64,000 nt of DNA from Phalacrocorax aristotelis (taxonomy: Eukaryota > Chordata > Aves > Suliformes > Phalacrocoracidae): NCBI RefSeq assembly GCF_949628215.1, contig NC_134286.1, positions 3,224,001 through 3,288,000 on the forward strand, in the 5' to 3' direction. The notes beneath the pieces were generated by a model. The model was given only the letters and a program-made list of their open reading frames with translations, had not been told where the DNA came from and made no database searches. Each line of letters opens with the position of its first letter. Positions within the stretch are counted from its first letter, which is position 1. The position numbers were made by a program, and so were the translations under genes. Shown here piece after piece: positions 49,301 through 63,378 of the stretch.

Positions 49301-50455
49301 AATATTTTGTAAAGTTTAGCAAATCCACAGAGGAAGGCACTGTGAGTACAAAGCAAGTTTTCAAAGAAGCAGAAAACATTAATTGTGAAAATAATTTTAA
49401 CAAGAATTTTAAGTCACTATTCTTTTTTTTTTTTCCAAATTTTCCAAAATTTTAAATTTCTCTAAGTGGTTTTAGTTCAGGAAATGAGCAAGTATTACTC
49501 CTGGCAGGTACCCACTTCTTACATAACTTAAATGTTTTCCTGGGCATATGTACTATGGACCCAAAAGGTACTTTAAGAGAAAGAACTTTGCCTTGCTCAA
49601 ATTCCATTGTGGCATTGTTGGAAAACAAATATTACCCATAAAGCTTAAAAGTACATTAAGAATCAGAGTAGTTTTCAAACTTGGTCAGTTTTACCTTTGA
49701 TTTTTAACATACTAATGTGAGTGAATGAGAAACTACACTTCAGTATTTACATCTGTAATGCTTCTTCCTGGAGACTTTGAATGCTTTTTGGCCCAGGACC
49801 CCCTGCACTTACTGTGAGACTTTGCAGTTGCAAACACATCGTCAGAGTGAGCCCTCCTAAACCAAAGGCCATCTGTTTTAGTGTGCGTGCATGCACTATC
49901 GAAGGTAATCCTGTACAGAATCTGGGGGCTCATGGGGCAGAGGGGAAGTATGATGTCTTACTCCTGACTCTTACTTGCACTTAGAATTAATAAAAGCATG
50001 ATGCTTTGCGTTTTCATTGTAAGTAGAACCTAAAAGGTATTCTCTGTACTTCTGCAAATAACAGCATTGAAGATTTTGCACTTCCTAAGCGAAGCAGTTT
50101 ACAAGTAGGTAATTTAAAATGTGAACTCATTTACAGTGAAGTGACACCTCTGTCCAAATAAATACTAACTTTTCAAAACAATGAAAGGAAATACAATGCA
50201 ATGAAATAAGCTGTGACTTTCAGAGAATGGAATGTTATTAAACAGTTGAAAATTAAAATAGGAAGCTAGTTATTTCTTAAGTACCCATAAGTAATAACTC
50301 CACCTGGAGTCAGTTATTCAAAGTCCTGGGGACTGACAGTAAGGTTTGTCTGCCAAAACAGCCTGCAGTGGAGGTTTCTCTCATAATGAATGCTCGGCTT
50401 CAGATACTCATTTCACAACTGCAGCCCGTTTTTCCCCTTTAAATCTAGAATTTCT

Positions 50456-50760
50456 CCACTCTCAACAGGAGATGCAGACATGAAAAAATAAAAATTAATT
50501 CAGTTGGTAAACTGATTAACTGTGCTGCACTGATCCTGTGCAGAATAATTATATGTTTAGCTGAAGGGTTTTCCTTAGCATGTAATTCCCTGATTTCAAG
50601 CTGGCTCATGAAAGAGAAAGGAAGGGAGGGATGGGGGAGCTGAGAGCAGGGAAGCTGATGACGTGAGTGGACTTGTTAGCATTCGTATCACGCAGGGCTC
50701 CGGCAAATCCCTTCTCCGTCTTCTTGTGCTTTTCATTAGATCACTACCTGTTCTGTAGCA
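50456..50760 (+). repeat. Duplicated non-coding segment, copy A
   Basis: About 300 bp aligns by eye, with small indels, to 63085-63378 in the same orientation. Shared blocks occur in the same order: GATTAACTGTGCTGCA, TTTTCCTTAGCA, CAGGGAAGCTGATGACGTGA, CAGGGCTCC, TTGTGCTTTTCATTA and ATCACTACCTG. There is no ORF common to both copies. The best-kept block contains a CRE-like TGACGTGA. It could be a duplicated regulatory element or two copies of an old dispersed repeat. Confidence 0.85.
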
Positions 50761-51169
50761 ATATGTCAGAACCAGGGAGTCTCCTCTGTTTACAGAGTGT
50801 AATATGTAAAATCTTAAGAGCGTACTGGAGACACTGCTAAATATTATGAACTACTGCAAAAGCAGCCTTATAGGCACTGAGCTGGATGATACTTGGCTTT
50901 CTTGATCCCCCTTCACGACCTTAGAATCCCGCAATGCAAGAACTTGACTTCTCAGGATGCAATTTGAAACTTGAGTAGATAAACCAGGTCGTATCTTATT
51001 AGAAAAATGTAACTTTTGTAACATCTTCTCAGTTCTTTCTGAAGACAAATAGGTTTGGAAGAGAACTGAGAGCCACAGAGATGCCCTCGGAATTAACGTA
51101 GAATTTTCAAGCAGTTCTAAAGTAAAGGTTTCATCATTTTCCTTCTACTCTCACCAGTTTCAGAACTGA

Positions 51170-51600
51170 AACAATTCACTGGTGTGGCTCCCGCTTGGAT
51201 TACTGTGCTCCAGTAGTACCACATTCCCAATTGTCGCTAGGAAGTCACTGACTCAGAAGTGTTTGCAATTCCTTACTGATTCCTCTTATGAGTTTCAGTC
51301 TGTAATACTTTTTAGTAATAAATTTTGGTGACAATTCATCTGCTGAATGTTGTAAATGAATTGCTTTAAAAGGGTCAGAAGAGCACACCTCAAAGTTGGC
51401 TACTTTGCAATATAAGTGGTTGAGATCAGATTTCAAGAAGCAGGTTCCCAGTAATAGGCACAGTTAAGTATTGAAATAAGCTGTCTGGGCAGCTTTGGCC
51501 ATTTCCTTGGTAGGAGGTTTTGAACACAGCTAAGAAGAGCTTAGACAAACATCCCTCTGGAAGAGTTTATGTACCCAACCGGTCCCCAGCAGAATGGCCT
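51170..51600 (+). mobile_element. Probable decayed CR1/L3-type LINE 3' fragment
   Basis: Two stretches read like the 3' part of old CR1/L3 LINEs. One has the wording of a 'GGATTACTGTGCTCCAG' block at about 51190-51220. The other, at about 51470-51580, has an AATAAGCTGTCTGGGCAG...GGAGGTTTTGAACACAGCTAAG pattern. The copy is heavily mutated, has no open frame and no tail repeats. The assignment rests on remembered consensus wording and is tentative. Confidence 0.4.
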
Positions 51601-54600
51601 AATGTCTTCTCAAGGCTTCTGCCAGTTCAGACAAGATCTTGGGATGGTTTCTAGCATGTATATGACACTCATCTTTGAAACACATGAAGCGGTCCCAAAA
51701 AGATGATAGCTCTAGTTTCCCTCTGGATGTTTTATGGTTTATATTTTCCACAATACCTGTGTGAGAAGGCTGTCCTAGCCGCAGACATAGGTAGACGCCT
51801 GGGATGAATCTGCATTTCAAATACCCTGAGAACTCATGTGAGTGGGAAGACTGGGTTTGGGGGCAACTACAACTTGGTTAGGAGAGAATACCAAAAAATC
51901 ATACACAAACAGTAATCTAAAAGTTCAAGATCTCAGCTCATTGTCTTTTGGAAAGGAAGTCCAGCACACGGGTCTTGCTCTCTCATGACAAATAAACGTG
52001 ATATGAGGATACAGTGGATTTTTCTTTATTCTCTTTAATTTTTAAATTTATCTTCCATTGACTTGATTTTCTTTAAATTCTTTTTAATTCTCATTTTCTT
52101 CTAAAATATATGCATATCACTAAGAATCAGTATTTATAAAAGTTACTGGCCAAAAGACCTGGTAAGCAGGTCATGTTTTTGTTATCACCTACAGTACACA
52201 TGGAAAATGAAAGCAGATGCAGTCAATACTGACTGTGAATTGTAAGTGATAAAGGTATATGTGTAATGTTTAGGCAAAGCAGGAAAAATACTTAACTCCA
52301 GTGAAAGCCTAGCAAAACCAAGTCAGAGACAAAGTATTCAAAATCAAATCAGTACTCTGTTCCAAATGACTAAAGTTCAAAAATCTTGATGTTGTATTTT
52401 ATAAGAGGCTAACAGAAACTTCTGCTTCTAAGAGCAGAAGACATAGTATTAATCAGAATTTCAGCATCAGAAACAAATATATACTCATTTTTTACTAACA
52501 CTTTACAAAAGCCCCAGTCCTTTCAGACTGAGAGGTTAAGATATACAGAGGTCAGGAGACTGGCAGGAAAACTAAGGCCCAGTACCCACAAGGCTGTAAC
52601 TGTCATCACTTTTAATTCAACCTGTGCACCACTGGAAGCCTGGACAGACAACAAAACACTTTGCCGTTTTGTTGGAGTTTTGTTTAGAGTCCGTTACTCC
52701 ATTTTCTGCCTTCCCAGTAATAGCACAGCCATGTTTAGTGTCATGGCAGGCTGACCTACAAGCCGAGTAGTGTTGTACAAGGACCTCCATATATCAAGGC
52801 TAGCTGTAATATTCTATGGAAATTATTTGGCCAAGGTATTTCTGCATCCCTGTCACTATGACCTCATTTTCACTAGGACCTTTTCGAAGACCAATTAAAA
52901 CCAGGTCTATATATCTTCCAAGAACCGACCGGATTAGCACTATCTCCATAAAAGATTCCAGCAACATTTATCAATTTAATGGTCTATATTCATTATCTGG
53001 AGATTCAGGGATATGTTCTAAAATTTCCCTATCTATAACACAGATACATTCAGACCTTTTAAATAAATGTAATTCTGCTTGCAGAGGAAAGCCTGAGCTG
53101 AATGAATGTCTCTCAAGTCACATTTATCAAGCGTAACGAATCTTCCAGGTCATTAGGTAAAGAATTTATTTTATTGTCTTGAACCTTACTATAGGCAGCC
53201 AGACACAGTTGTCATGCATTGCTGTATCTTGTAACCTTACCATATGTTCTTGAGACACATGATGCAACATCCCCAACTTCCTTCCAGTTCTGACCACTGT
53301 GGGGAGAACACAGTGGCAATGCAAATTCAGAAGAGATCAACCTTCGCCAGATCTCCATTATTTCACAATGTATTATACTAGAAAGCAGAATTCAGAATAA
53401 ATTGGATCCACTGGATGACATTTTCAGATCATGTTAAATGAGTCACTGTGTGTCAAGAAACTGCAAAGACACTGGATCCTGCTGAGCAATAATATACTTT
53501 CATGGTTTCTTCCTAGACATGATCCTGACGGCACTTTCTTGCCCTCCTAATTCCTGATTCTAAATTTTATCTTGCTTTGGCAGGAATGACACCAACACAT
53601 GTACCATAGCATTGAGAACTCTGTGTGTAACACCTCAGAGTTACTTTTCCAAGTTTATAAAATGTATATTTCTTAGAAAAACAGCAGAACATCTCACTGT
53701 TACAGTATTTCTGGCAACCTAAGTTGGAAAGCAGTTTTAGAAACATTACACTGCAAAAAAATGTAGTAGGAATAGAATTTTAGTGTATGCCAGAAAAACA
53801 CTGGCTAGATGGTGAAGTGTCAGGCAAAGTTCTGTTCGAGTTCCTACATCTCAAAAGCAGTAGGAAGGCAGTTGTGTGCTTTGCGGGTCTGTCCTCAAGG
53901 TGGTCTCCTAAATGGATGCTATAGGTCAGATGGATGCTTTGTGTGCTTGAGTAAAAAAATATTCCTACCAAACGAAATTTCCATATTGTCTGTTTCTGAC
54001 AGGTTTAATGTCTTGCATTTCTATTCGTAATGAAGGAAAAAAATGCATGAGGCACAATAAATATTACAAAGCTTGCATGCACCAGGAAAGTAAAAAGTAT
54101 GTTACAGTTTGTCCTGAGGTGTTTTGCAAAATTGTTTTAACACCTACAAAGGTTTAAAAGCTAAAAAGGAAAGAAGTTATCCTTTTAATGCCTTTCTTTC
54201 TAAGAGCAGCTGTCCTGCCACGCTGGCTTAAATGGAGGTTGTAGTTCTGTGGGTGAAATTAGTGACTGTTGATATTGAATGAAGCATTGCACTTAATAAA
54301 CTACAATCATCTAGAATATTGCCGAGCAGTAATATACATTCATCCTTGCCCCCCAGAGTAATTTCATAGACATCTTCTAAATGCTACTTTTGTAGTTTAG
54401 TTTTTTCACTAAACATGAAACTTTCCCCTGTTCCCTGATGCCATTAAAGTGATGACAGATGAGTTGGAAAGGTGGACCTTAGTGAGTTATCGTTATAAGA
54501 TTCAGAGAGGAAAAATTGTGTGGTTATATTTGTGAAGATCTCTAGTGATGAATCAAAATGAAATTACTTCTGATTAACTAATACTCAGACGGCTCCTAAC

Positions 54601-57110
54601 AAGTATCCTTGTTGACCTTCTATAATGATGCACTCAGAGGAATTCAAGGCCAGTGCAATGTTTGTTTTTTCTTACTCAAATTCTCCACCGTTTTCCAGTA
54701 AGAATGAATTATAAAAAGTCTGCGGTGCATGTTAGTTATAACGTGGGTGATATGTTTAAAATAAAAATGTAACAGATAATAATTTTACAAAATATATTCA
54801 GCTTTATTCCCTACAAACATGTCCACCTTTTTCATTCTAAATATTATACAAAGCCTAGAAAAATTCAGTGGATTTCAGGAGTTCTTAATGCAGAAATTGT
54901 GTCTTCTATAACTGCACTGAAACTACTACAACTATAGAAAGGATTAATTTGACACATCTGCTTTTAGTTTACATGGAAAACTACCTCTGTTTGAGTTAAG
55001 ACAGACAGTAGTGTTATCAGCCTGACAACTCAGACATAGCAATTATCACCTGAATGAAGACCATGTTATAGTGCTCTCTCTTCACCAGCTTCTCCTGTTC
55101 TCTTTTCATCTCTCCCCTCTTGTTTATTCGTATTATTCTTTAGCAATATGTTTCTGGCCTTTTTCTTAATCAGAGGGAGAGTGAGCATCAGATTGTGAAG
55201 GAATTCATTTATTTATTATTAAAAAATTCTAGCTCTGGCCTTATATATCTCAGAGAGTAGAGGGCTGCAGTGATTTGGAAGTGAACTGCATTCAAAATCC
55301 AGGTGAAGGCAATGAAGGGGGGGCAATGGGAGAAAGGAATGGAAGAAACAACATAAGGATGATAAATCCCTTTTCTCCCCTCCGCCCAGTATCCTCTGAT
55401 CAGCATCCAGACCTGCGTGGGAGTTTTTACTGTCCTGCAGTACCGAGTTCAGGTGGTGTGCTAAACGACACAAAGCTCAGCTGCTGGACCTTGCAGTCTG
55501 TCCTGAAATGCAAATATTTCTACTTTTTCAAAATGTCATTTTCAAAATAACAAAAACACTCCCATTCTAAGCATGAGCAGATAACAGAAACAAAGTGATG
55601 ATACCAGCAAGTCTTAATCTTAAGCTTGGCAAACTGAGGGTTCTTCTGTATGTTGAAATGTGTGCAATTCCATCAAAGTATTCCTTTATAAATAAAGGAT
55701 TACCATTTTGACAGCCTCAGATTAATTAGAGCAAGTTGAAAAGCACCTACCACAAGAGCCCTAGCACGATTTCTGGTAGCTTTAAGGTGCAGCTGGAAGA
55801 GGACATATATTGATGTTTTGTGGATTCTACATTAAAATCACCTGTGAATATCAAGGATGCCTCTAACTTCTCTTTCAGACTATGAAATGTGGCTTCCCTG
55901 GAAAACACAGGGGAGGTAGTTCAACAATGGCATCTGTTTAGGAAATTCATTGCAATGGGTAGGAGCATATCTTATACAATATAGGAATATGCTGCACTGG
56001 GACATTCCTAAAGCCAGGAAAGACATATGTAGGCATCTGTTATTGATCACTCAGCATGAACAATGAGCTCATAATGAAGATGTCCTAAATTAAAGATTTT
56101 AATTGCCCATTGTCAGGAGATTTTAACTGGTCATTGCGAAGTCACACTGAGAATTTTCCTTAGTTATACAGAAAACAACTTAATGGTTTACAGAGGAAAA
56201 AACATTCAAAGCAGAGAAAAAACCACTTTGACCCTTGCATTTGAATCATATAGTTGGAGAGAACAGGCAGAGTAATGTAAGAGAAGTTCAGAACTAATAG
56301 AGAAGTTTAGAATATTCACTACTTCAATGTCATATAAAAAGAAATGGATCCACTTAATGCAGTAGCTCAGAGACGCTGTATTTCCAGAAATAAATTTTGG
56401 AGAATGTAAAGAACTAGTGAATGATTCATCAAAAATACAACAAATAATGAATCTTAATAATAAAACAGAGAAATTACAACCATAAATAGAGAGACATAGG
56501 AAACAAAAAGGCAGATAAAGGATATGTTTAGATAATTATAGTTTTCTTATGAAAATGGAGGAAAACACTTCTCGAGACTTTCAAAAGGGGACTTAAAAAC
56601 ACTAGGAAATGTGCTAAAGAAACCCTTGTGCACTGAAAGAAAGATACGCTGGGGCATCTTATTAGTTATTTCTTGTTTCTCTGATAATTCTCAGAACAAA
56701 TTATCAATAGCTTTTGTGGTAGCAGCAGAAATCATTATTTGCATATCAGCAGTGAGGAAATAATTTAACTAGAAACCAAATTGCTCAAGAGGTCATTCAA
56801 TGAAAGTGTTTTAATTCAATCTCTGAATCATTCCAAAAGACATCAATATCACTTAGAATGTGAAAAAAATCTTTACTATTCCCTGTTTATTGTGGGTTGC
56901 TATTTGCATGTTCTTTCCGTTGTTAAGTTCCATAAATTTTATGTATTTAAAGGTAGTTCTGTAGGTATTCATTAACAAGGCCTCCTTCATGAGGTCCTCT
57001 AGTGTCAAAATAGCACATTTTATTCTTAAAATATTGTGTATATTTCCATTTTATTTTATGAACAACTTTTGCAATAAAAGAATGTTGATATACGAGGAAT
57101 CCTGGTATTT

Positions 57111-57126
57111 GGAATTAATTAATTCC
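57111..57126. repeat. 16-bp perfect palindrome with TAATTA cores
   Basis: GGAATTAATTAATTCC is self-complementary and contains overlapping TAATTA homeodomain-type core sites. It lies just downstream of a short minus-strand ORF (57147-57347). AT-rich palindromes of this size occur by chance. Confidence 0.8.
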
Positions 57127-60100
57127 ACATAACCCTTGGCATTTTTTCAAAGACATTGGTTTTTGAGGGTATTTAAGTATCCTGTGAATGTCTTTAATAG
57201 GTCTCCAGCTTCCATGTCAGACATCCAGGCAAAAATTCCATGTGAACCAAAGCTGTCTGGTTCTTCTGTGTAATGCCAGACTGGCCTGCTGATTGCTGGG
57301 CGTACAAAATTATTCACCCCAGTGCTTTCTTTTTTTTCTTTTGCCATCTAATGTCATACTTGATTTGAATTGCTGGAATTCTCAGAGAATTTATTCTTTC
57401 AAATCTCATTAATATCCCATCTTTTGAGGGGAAATGCTAGACTATTTCAATTTTTGCTTGTAAACTGGTAAGCTGTCACATAAAAGGACAATGTCACCAG
57501 CAAAATTAAACCTTATAGCATACTCTTAAGCCATGTTAACGCCATCCTGGAACAGTCTGTATTTGTTCTCATAAGGAAGGAAACAATGGTGAAAGAGCAG
57601 AAGCAACTAAATTGCATCTATGGTTAACACTAGTAGGCATTCGTGCAAGGTTGAGTTAACATTATCTGTGCAAGCCTCACCTCGGACTACTGTCCTCATC
57701 CTCTTAAGAAAGTTTCATTAAGTTGATTAAGAGAAGGCCACAATTATATACAAAATTCATAAATAACATAAAATACTAAGATAATTATTATAATTTTGTA
57801 GCAGTTCAAGATATACCAGCATAAATCATGATGTGTCTATCAGACCATCACTAATTCTTCTGGAGCCAATGGCTTTCTCTGCTCCACAACTACCATCCCC
57901 AAAACATGATAATGAAGCTCCATGACTAAGCATTCCCTAAATGATAACAGAATTTGCATTTTTTGGTTTTGGTGCAGGTAAAGAACAGAGATTTCTTAGA
58001 AAAAAAGAACCATTTAGTGGACATGTTCAATGTTGGCCAACTTCTTAGTCTAAAAAAGTACATTTTGAAACAGGAACTGTGATTCTTTGGAGAGTTAAGA
58101 ATAAACAAGGTTGCTAAATTACATCCAAGAAGTACAGGGGAGTTTGAAGGTAAGCTTAGTTCACGTTATTTCAGTCTGAAGGTCATCTTACCACTTTCTG
58201 TAGGCAAGATTATTCAGTAAACTTGATTTACATGTCTAGATCACCAGTTATGCTCTGAGGCAAATTCATGTGATGCCTCAGAATTATTGGAAATTGTGTA
58301 TTTGAAGAAAGCATGTGGTCTTCCCTTAAGCTCCATCCCACAATCTCTTTATCTATAATAATCTTAGGAAAGGGGCATTATCTGAGATTTTTACTGAAAA
58401 ATTAGAAATCCAATAGTATTTCTAGACTATAGATGCACCATCATCTATGTTGCTTTCAATCCAAATGACTGTCAGTACCCCTTTTACAGTAAAACAGAAC
58501 AAGAAGAGCATGTTTTAAGTTTTCTGTAATAGGTATCCTAAAGCTATCTGAAGTTGAGCTCATATTAGTGAATCTTGCATACAGGTAAACCTGCTCCACA
58601 AGTCAGTCTATAAATGAAACACATGTAAAAATAACTCCATTATTACAGTATAGCATTCTTTATACAGAAGTGTCAGTGTATCTTGCAGACTGACTGTTCT
58701 GGGTAAGGTAATAAAACTGATCAAGCAAAATAATTAGGAAATATTCTTGAGGGACACTTTAGATCACAGTACAGTCATGCACTGGTATATTCTAATTTTT
58801 TTATTTAGAATTTATAGTGATCTACCAAGAGCTCTCTTGATAGAACCAACTAGCAGCTAGCAAAGAAGCAACTTTTATTAAAGCCGTGCTGATTTCCGTT
58901 GTTCATTGTCTTCCATTTTGCCTCTGTGCAATTTCTGTTTCCAGCTCCTCTGTTTTGACTCATTGGTTTGACTCTAAAAATCAATAAATGCTTACAGACA
59001 AGGAGGATATTAACAGGAGTTGAAAAAAACCTACCTAGAAATCCATTGAAAGAAGACATAGTGGTCTAGTCCAGTTATGGGCAAATGCAGGTATGACTTC
59101 TGATTAAAATATGTAGGCAATTACACCACTGCAATTGTAAATGAAAGTGAAAAGTACTGCTTATCTAAAGGTGCATTGGCCCTGGTTTGCAGATATATCA
59201 GATTGGAAATGCATACACTAATATAAAGGTAAATAGAATGTTTATGATTCAGAAGATTATTTTTCTAAATATATATTGAACCAAGTCATCATAGTGGCAT
59301 TTCCATTTTTATGCAGATGAAAGTACATGCTAATATGATCTAAACTGAGTTTCCAACAGCCTGAGATGATAGAAAGTGGTCAAAATGCTTTGAAAAATGG
59401 TGTTAAAACTTATACCCTCATCCACTCCTATTGAAAGCTAGAAGGTAGATTGCACTGTCTGTTCTCACTGGTTGTATTGCATGGTTCATTTCTGTTTTAA
59501 ACCACAATCACGTTTCAGTCCACAGCTGGCATTTCAGTTAAGGATAACGTTGTCCTTGTGCAGCTTTTAGAACAGAGTTTAAAACTTCTGAGACGAGAGG
59601 CACTATGTAAAGGCAGGATCATTATTAGCATCCTACTGCTTGTTAGACTCTTCTCTTTTTCAGATCAAGGAACCCGGGACAAAGCAATATTTAATATCAA
59701 AGACTAATGGCAACCTTACATACATTGTGGACAGTTAACTTTTTTTAGGCTCTGGGGACTCCCATACAGCGGTATTTCAACACAAATATCTGCTCTGGCA
59801 TGGTTCAGGGCATTTTTGCATTGCTAAAGAGAATGCCCACAGTGACAGGCAGAGTTGGTAGGGTCTGAAAGAGATGAGAAGTTCAAATCAAGTATGATGC
59901 AGGTAAAGGTTCTGAGCTTTACAGGTACTAAGTATTTCAGGAGCAACAACTCTTTAAAAGTGACAGGGAGACATGGTGAAATGCAGAGAAATGGCAGTTA
60001 TTACCGTTAGCATCTGTAGCACGTGAAAGTTATAAAATTTCATTTTGGGTGTTTGCACTTGGGAATCACAATCATTGTTCCACAGTGCAGGGAAAGTGCT

Positions 60101-63084
60101 TCAGGAAAGAAGATCTGGCTGACAATGGCTTCACTGGGGAAAGCACATCTTCAAGATGGAAGCATTTTTCTGCACACATATAGCCCATTAATCAAGGGAA
60201 AAAATTGAAGCATATTATTAATCATATTTTCTGTGTTTGGATTTGAAGTGATGAGAATTGAAATAATGATCTTGACTATTATTATTAAGTAATATGAAAT
60301 GGTTTGTCTGAAGTAATAAATATGATTGGGCCTGTGAAGGTTCAGACATCTGGTACAACCATATGGGTTGGGAATCATTAGCTAATTGTTACAAAAATAC
60401 AACAGAAATGACTTTTTAATGATAGAATTGAGGCCTTCCGGAGGACTGCTCCACGTGCTTTCCTCTTGAATGAAAGCTCCTTACTGTCCCTGTTATGCCT
60501 TGCAGCTCTCCAAAAGCATATGCAATGCTTGTCAAGTTACTGCGTTTACTGATTTTGAAACACGTTCAAAGTAGAAAATAACTTACAGATCTATTGTCAA
60601 AACTAATTATCAGAAAATGCTTTATGTTGCACTGATTTTTGTGTGGTAAATTGTCTTATCTTCTAAAAGTGTGTATGTGTGGATTCATACTGCACTGCAA
60701 TGTCAAGACTTGGTGTGAATTTACTTAGTACGAATGTACTGATGTAAGTCTTGGTACAAAAGCTCATGTGTATACCGAGAAGGTGTAAGTGGGTACATGA
60801 CATAATGTACAGACACTTCAGTTTGTATGGTCCAGCAAGCAGTCTAGTCAACAGGGGAAAGGACAAAGGAGGTGATAATTCTGGCACGGTCCCTGAGTCT
60901 TCCCTGAGAGAGTTGCTCCCATGGCCATGCTTTCCCACTCCTTGTCCACTTAGAGAGCAACCTGTTTTGCTGAAGGGACTGCCTCTTATTATGAGTATGT
61001 GCAGCATGAACACGAATCTTGATTCAGTAATACATATATCTGATGATTTTTCACCTAATTGTGCTGTGTTGAGTTATTCCCAAGCCATGATGGAGAACCC
61101 TTTACTTGTCTAAGGCCAAACAACCCTTACAGATGTCTTTGATAGGTCACATACTAATTTATGCCCAAGAATTAACCAGGAATCATATATGGAAACAAAA
61201 TCACATAGTCTGGTCATCACAAGCCAAGTACTTTGTGAACCAGAGCCTATGGGAAGATATAATATTAATTCTCTGTTCCATTCTTTGTGTATTTCAATTT
61301 CATCTTTGATTCTGTTAAGCTAAAACATCTTCACAATTTATTCAACAAGTGTGACTTGCTGCAATTTTCTTTATGCTAGTAATTTAAGAAAAAAAGCCTT
61401 GGGCTGCATAGCATTATTAACATTGAGAATGCCTGCTGTTTCTCAGGTAGCTGTCAGTTCAGCGTAAGGAAAAAGCTAATTATTTTAAGCAGGTCAGTCG
61501 GGAAGAGATCTGAAATTCTACATAGCAGTTAGAAGTCAGTGTCCGTTGACTTTAGCTGAAATTTGGCACTGCAGAAATATGTGGCTGGAAAGGAATCTAT
61601 TGGTAAAAATACATAGTGCCAGTATTTAACAATGTAAACTTATCAGGCTTGAAATTAAAGTAATGCATGCAAATTAGCTCCTTGATTTGCATTAGGATGA
61701 CGCTGAGAAGGATGGTGAGGAAAACAAGAAGATGTGAATAAGAGAAAATAAATCAGAAGTATGTGGGTAGATACCCTCGTTCTTGATATAATGAAGCTTT
61801 TCTACAGGAAAAGTGGATAAGAATAATAGAAAACTTCTCAGACACTGGCACAGAAATCCTAGGTAATTATACTCTGATATATTCTGTATTTTTATAAAAT
61901 ATTTATTCATTTTAAAAGGCTTAAATTACACTTGGGAGTGTCAAATCCCTTGGAATTCAAAGGCATTTAAATACTACAGTCTATTTACTTATGTTAAAGA
62001 AATGCTTGATGAAAAACTCAGAAAATTCTACAAAAAACATTAATTTCCTGGATCATGTGGTGCCAAAACAAATTTTAATAAAGTGACATATTTTACTATC
62101 CAGTGTACTTTTTCCAGTGTTAAATGGTTAGCTTTGATATTTCTTTTATTTTGAAGGATGCAACAGGTTAGACAATTTTACTTTGCAGCAGTTACGATGG
62201 ACTTTTTAGTAATGAAAGTATTTATTTAGGAAAAAAACCAATTAAAGCAGTATGTTGCTTCATCCTCCTGTCACTCCTACCAGTGTAAATCACTGGTACA
62301 TTTTCACTGAGTCACTGCATCCAGCTGTTAATAGATTCATGCTGCATTGCTTATAAAAACTGCTTACAAAAAAAATCTGATTTAGAAACAAAAGCAATTC
62401 TACCTTATTAAATGTAAAGGAAAGGCCACTTTCATTCTTCATATCAGATGATTAAAACTATGTTATTCACCTGCAGGTGACATCAACAGCACGTGCACTG
62501 AATGGTCCACTTAAATCAGCAGGATTACTTCCAGGATAGGCTGCTAATTAGCATATTATTGTGTCCATGAACAAACAAACTCAACAAATCAATAGTATTT
62601 GGTGGAACTGAAGTACCCCAGTGGCAAAGGCATGTTTTTATCTTTTTGAAAAAGAATTAAGGTAAAATTTGTAGACTTACTGAGCCAAACCCCGTGTTGG
62701 CTCTGTGAACCTAAAGATCTCTTGTGGTCATCATTTATCTGTTCCTGTGTACCTCCAGACACCTGTAGGCTGAGTTTGGCTGTAATCCCATAACTGATTC
62801 AAACAGAAGTTCCTTGACTCCAGCAAACTCCCATTTAATAGGGGTTTTACAGTTGTAGTAAATTTTTTTTCAGCTGCATTAATTTCATTTTCACTGCTTC
62901 AAGAGAAGAGTCAGATCCACTGAGCTAAACTTGCATGTTAAACTACGCATTATACATATGCTTATGTTTTTTAAATATATACTACCTGAATATTCTTCTT
63001 AGAAAGAATAACTTTGTTTTTCCTTTTGAGTGTATAAATGGAGTTTTCCAAAAGTAACTACATCTTAAATATGTCTTACGTGCT

Positions 63085-63378
63085 CCAGGCTCAAAAGAGA
63101 TGCAGATACAGCAAAAAAAGAGAAAAGCTAATTCAGTTAATGAAAACGATTAACTGTGCTGCATTGATTGTGGCTAGACTGATTACACACTTAGTTTAAG
63201 GTTTTCCTTAGCACGCAGTTCCCTGTATTCAAGTTGGCTTGAAAAAGGAGGGGGAATGGAAAGTACAGCAGGGAAGCTGATGACGTGAATGGGCTTCTTA
63301 ACATTCACATCACACAGGGCTCCGCAAACCCCTTTCAATCTTTGTGCTTTTCATTAAATCACTACCTGCTTTGTAGCA
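63085..63378 (+). repeat. Duplicated non-coding segment, copy B
   Basis: This is the partner of 50456-50760 in the same orientation. It shares the same ordered blocks, ending in TTGTGCTTTTCATTA and ATCACTACCTG. Similarity fades on both sides. Substitutions and small deletions are spread along its length, so the duplication is not recent. The CRE-like TGACGTGA and surrounding AGGGAAGCTGA are retained exactly, which suggests possible constraint on that block. Confidence 0.85.
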
